A stretch of 15,104 nucleotides of DNA from Clostridia bacterium (GTDB lineage: Bacteria; Bacillota; Clostridia; Oscillospirales; CAG-272), in NCBI GenBank assembly GCA_900763885.1, contig CAAFLY010000113.1:1-15104 (forward strand), in the 5' to 3' direction. The notes under the pieces are model-generated. The model did no database searches, had not been told where the DNA came from, and worked only from the letters and a program-made list of their open reading frames with translations. Position 1 is the first letter of the stretch, and each line of letters opens with the position of its first letter. The position numbers and the translations under genes are program-made. Positions 13,613 to 15,104 of the stretch are shown here, in pieces.

Positions 13613-14773
13613 TTAGTGCTTCTTGGAGACAGCGTAGCCTGCTGCGGAGACGATGGCTGCGACGGCTGCGATGATGGCGGCGTCGAAGGTCTTCGGAGCG
13701 GTTTCTACGGTGGTGTCCGCGGTGGTATCAGCGGCGGCGGCGTCCACGACCTCTTCAGCGGTGGTTTCAGCTGCTGCTGCCTTTTCGGTGATCGCCAGTG
13801 CGCCAGAAACGAACACGCGGTCCGGTTCGCCGTGGTCGCACACGTAGATCTTGTTGTTCATGATGCCTGCGCCGGAGAAGCCCTGTGCGTCGGCAACGGG
13901 AGTGAACTCAGCGATGGGCTCCATAACGTCGGAGTCGATTACGTAGACCTTGGAGTCTGCGCCGCCGCGGGTGGAAACCACTACGTATTCATCGTCGAAT
14001 ACTTCTACGTTCCAGCCGTTCGCCAGCTTGATCTCTTCCGCGAGAGAACCGTCCGCGTTGAGCTTCACAAAGGTGTCTGCCTTGCCTTCGCCGCCCTGCT
14101 TCAGACCGGTCACGTAGATGTAGCCGTTGGTGTCTACGTCCACGCCGTTGCAGTCGTCAAAGCTGTACTTGGCAGCCATATCGATGTAGCCGCCCTCGCC
14201 GAACGTGGTATCCATCTTCGGCGCCTTTACGTCGGTCACGTCAAAACGGTACAGACGGTCGGTGTCGTAGTTGGTCATCACGTAGCAGTAGTAGGTGCCG
14301 CCGACATTGGCAACGCCGATACCGTTAACGCCGAGCTTGCCTTCGATCTTGACTTCCATGTAGGACTGCTCTTCCATGGTGTCCATGTTCAGGATGGAGA
14401 AGAAGAACGCACCGTCGTTGGCGGCATTCGCGATACCGTTGTAGACGTATCCTCTGTCGTCCGCGCCCAGACCCTTGATGTAGGAGCCTTCGTCAACGGC
14501 AAACTGGTAGGAGCCGAGCATTTCGCCGGAGTTCGCGTCGAATTTGTACATGGTCGGACCACCGTGCAGGTTGCCGCCGAAATAGTACTTGCCGTTCGGA
14601 TCTACGCAGAACGCACGCATGGTCTTGGTGCCGAGATCTGCTTCGGTGTATTCCTTGACAAGAGAGAAGTTGGCTGCCGCAAATGCACCGTCGCAGCGAC
14701 CTGCGGAGATGCTGACTGCACATGCCACGACCATCATGACCGCAATCACAATGGCAAGGATGCTTTTTTTCAT
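13613..14773 (-). CDS. Secreted beta-propeller-like protein with PKTFD tail
   Basis: A 386-residue protein. The start at 14773 has GGAGG (14781-14785) upstream and begins MKKSILAIVIAVMMVVACAV, a signal peptide; a longer frame upstream is rejected. Residues 30-330 are built of repeated four-strand-like units with phrases such as VDPNGKYYFGGN, ADDRGYVYNGIA, GVDVDTNGYIYVTGL and NNKIYVCDHGEPDRV. These are the D-x-x-G-x-(I/V)-Y-V pattern of NHL, SMP-30 and related six-bladed propellers. The unit count (five to six) is my estimate. No catalytic residues can be named; it may bind a ligand or be a display scaffold. A long A/E/T/V linker with EEVVDAAAAD (also in the 2451-3347 protein, as AEVVDAAAA) leads to PKTFD at 360 and the KKH end. 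Own promoter and terminator. Confidence 0.82.
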   Translation of the reverse strand: MKKSILAIVIAVMMVVACAVSISAGRCDGAFAAANFSLVKEYTEADLGTKTMRAFCVDPNGKYYFGGNLHGGPTMYKFDANSGEMLGSYQFAVDEGSYIKGLGADDRGYVYNGIANAANDGAFFFSILNMDTMEEQSYMEVKIEGKLGVNGIGVANVGGTYYCYVMTNYDTDRLYRFDVTDVKAPKMDTTFGEGGYIDMAAKYSFDDCNGVDVDTNGYIYVTGLKQGGEGKADTFVKLNADGSLAEEIKLANGWNVEVFDDEYVVVSTRGGADSKVYVIDSDVMEPIAEFTPVADAQGFSGAGIMNNKIYVCDHGEPDRVFVSGALAITEKAAAAETTAEEVVDAAAADTTADTTVETAPKTFDAAIIAAVAAIVSAAGYAVSKKH

Positions 14774-14845
14774 GGGTATACCTCCGAGAAAAATAATGTT
14801 GTACGCAAGTCTTCCGCAAGCAAGCGGAGTTTCTGTACAAGGGGT

Positions 14846-14905
14846 ATTGTAGCACAAATTCCGGAAAGTTGCAATAGGATTTTACAAAAATCTAACATAG
14901 ATTTT
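14846..14905 (-). promoter_or_regulatory. Promoter with stacked inverted repeats for the 13613-14773 gene
   Basis: On the reverse strand TTGCAA (14869-14874) and TACAAT (14846-14851) are 17 bp apart, with TGC before the -10. Upstream, AAAATCT-atgtt-AGATTTT (14887-14905) overlaps GATTTT-TGT-AAAATCC. The block down to TTGCAA is nearly the same as in the secG promoter. The leader is about 65 nt and has a small TCCGC/GCGGA hairpin. Confidence 0.82.
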
Positions 14906-14983
14906 CATTTTCCCGCATATCCACCCCAAAACCAAGGAAATTCCAAGCAAATTTTCAAAAAACAGCCGGAATCCGCCACAAAA

Positions 14984-15033
14984 CCCCGTTCTCCACCCAA
15001 ATGCCCGCACCCAAGAAAAATAGACGGCGGATA
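14984..15033 (-). repeat. Repeat fragment G (tail only, inverted)
   Basis: CCCGTTCTCCACCC, then GCCCGCACC and TAGACGGCGG match the tail of copy E. After GGCGGAT the second arm of the hairpin is absent and the sequence turns A-rich. A decayed remnant; 15034-15104 shows nothing else. Confidence 0.75.
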
Positions 15034-15104
15034 CTCCCCCAAAAATAAACGAACGGAAGCAATCTCTCCAAATAGCCAGCAGACCCATCCCCCCAAAATA
15101 AACG

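Overview
The window looks like chromosomal DNA from a GC-rich Gram-positive gut-type Clostridium relative (Bacillota, class Clostridia, perhaps Oscillospirales). The evidence is near-consensus sigma-A promoters with 17-18 bp spacers, strong GGAGG ribosome binding sites, a T-box riboswitch, a secG-rnr gene pair, and single-domain secreted proteins with Clostridia-style anchored tails. The placement is an inference; no rRNA or other taxonomic marker is present.

Layout. Positions 1-988 (-) hold the 5' part of a DUF4838-like gene that runs off the left edge. 1121-1999 (-) is a DUF11 repeat protein. 2000-2450 is intergenic, with a long palindrome and three identical mini-hairpins. 2451-3347 (-) is a secreted CBM9/DOMON-like protein. 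3833-4264 (+) is secG with an acidic tail, followed by rnr (RNase R) at 4489-7200 (+) with a long repetitive N-terminal extension. 7201-8234 is non-coding and carries one interspersed repeat, a complete T-box riboswitch with promoter and terminator but no adjacent amino-acid gene, tandem repeat tails and a second, inverted repeat copy. 8235-10562 (+) encodes an unusual XRE-cupin-acyl-CoA synthetase fusion. 11029-11724 (-) is a second secreted carbohydrate-binding-like protein. 12431-13201 (-) is an ABC_trans_CmpB-type membrane protein. 13613-14773 (-) is a secreted propeller-like protein.

Two systems stand out. First, a roughly 200-250 bp repeat occurs in six nearly complete copies (three per orientation) plus fragments. 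It has G-rich ends and a hairpin whose variable arm positions change in compensating pairs between copies. The G-rich 'head' lies 5-9 bp from a stop codon three times and about 30 bp from a start codon twice, so two unrelated genes (8235-10562 and 12431-13201) are bracketed by inverted copies like cassettes. Small palindromes with TT loops have been added at hairpin tips in two copies. Second, three secreted proteins share a near-identical 27-residue C-terminus (PKTFD, a hydrophobic stretch, KKH) that resembles a non-LPXTG cell-wall sorting or anchoring signal. Each is a single gene with its own promoter and terminator.

Four promoters also share an AAATCC box just upstream of the -35, which in three of them is one arm of an inverted repeat. 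This could be an operator or UP element. All functional statements rest on reading the sequence; no database search was possible.
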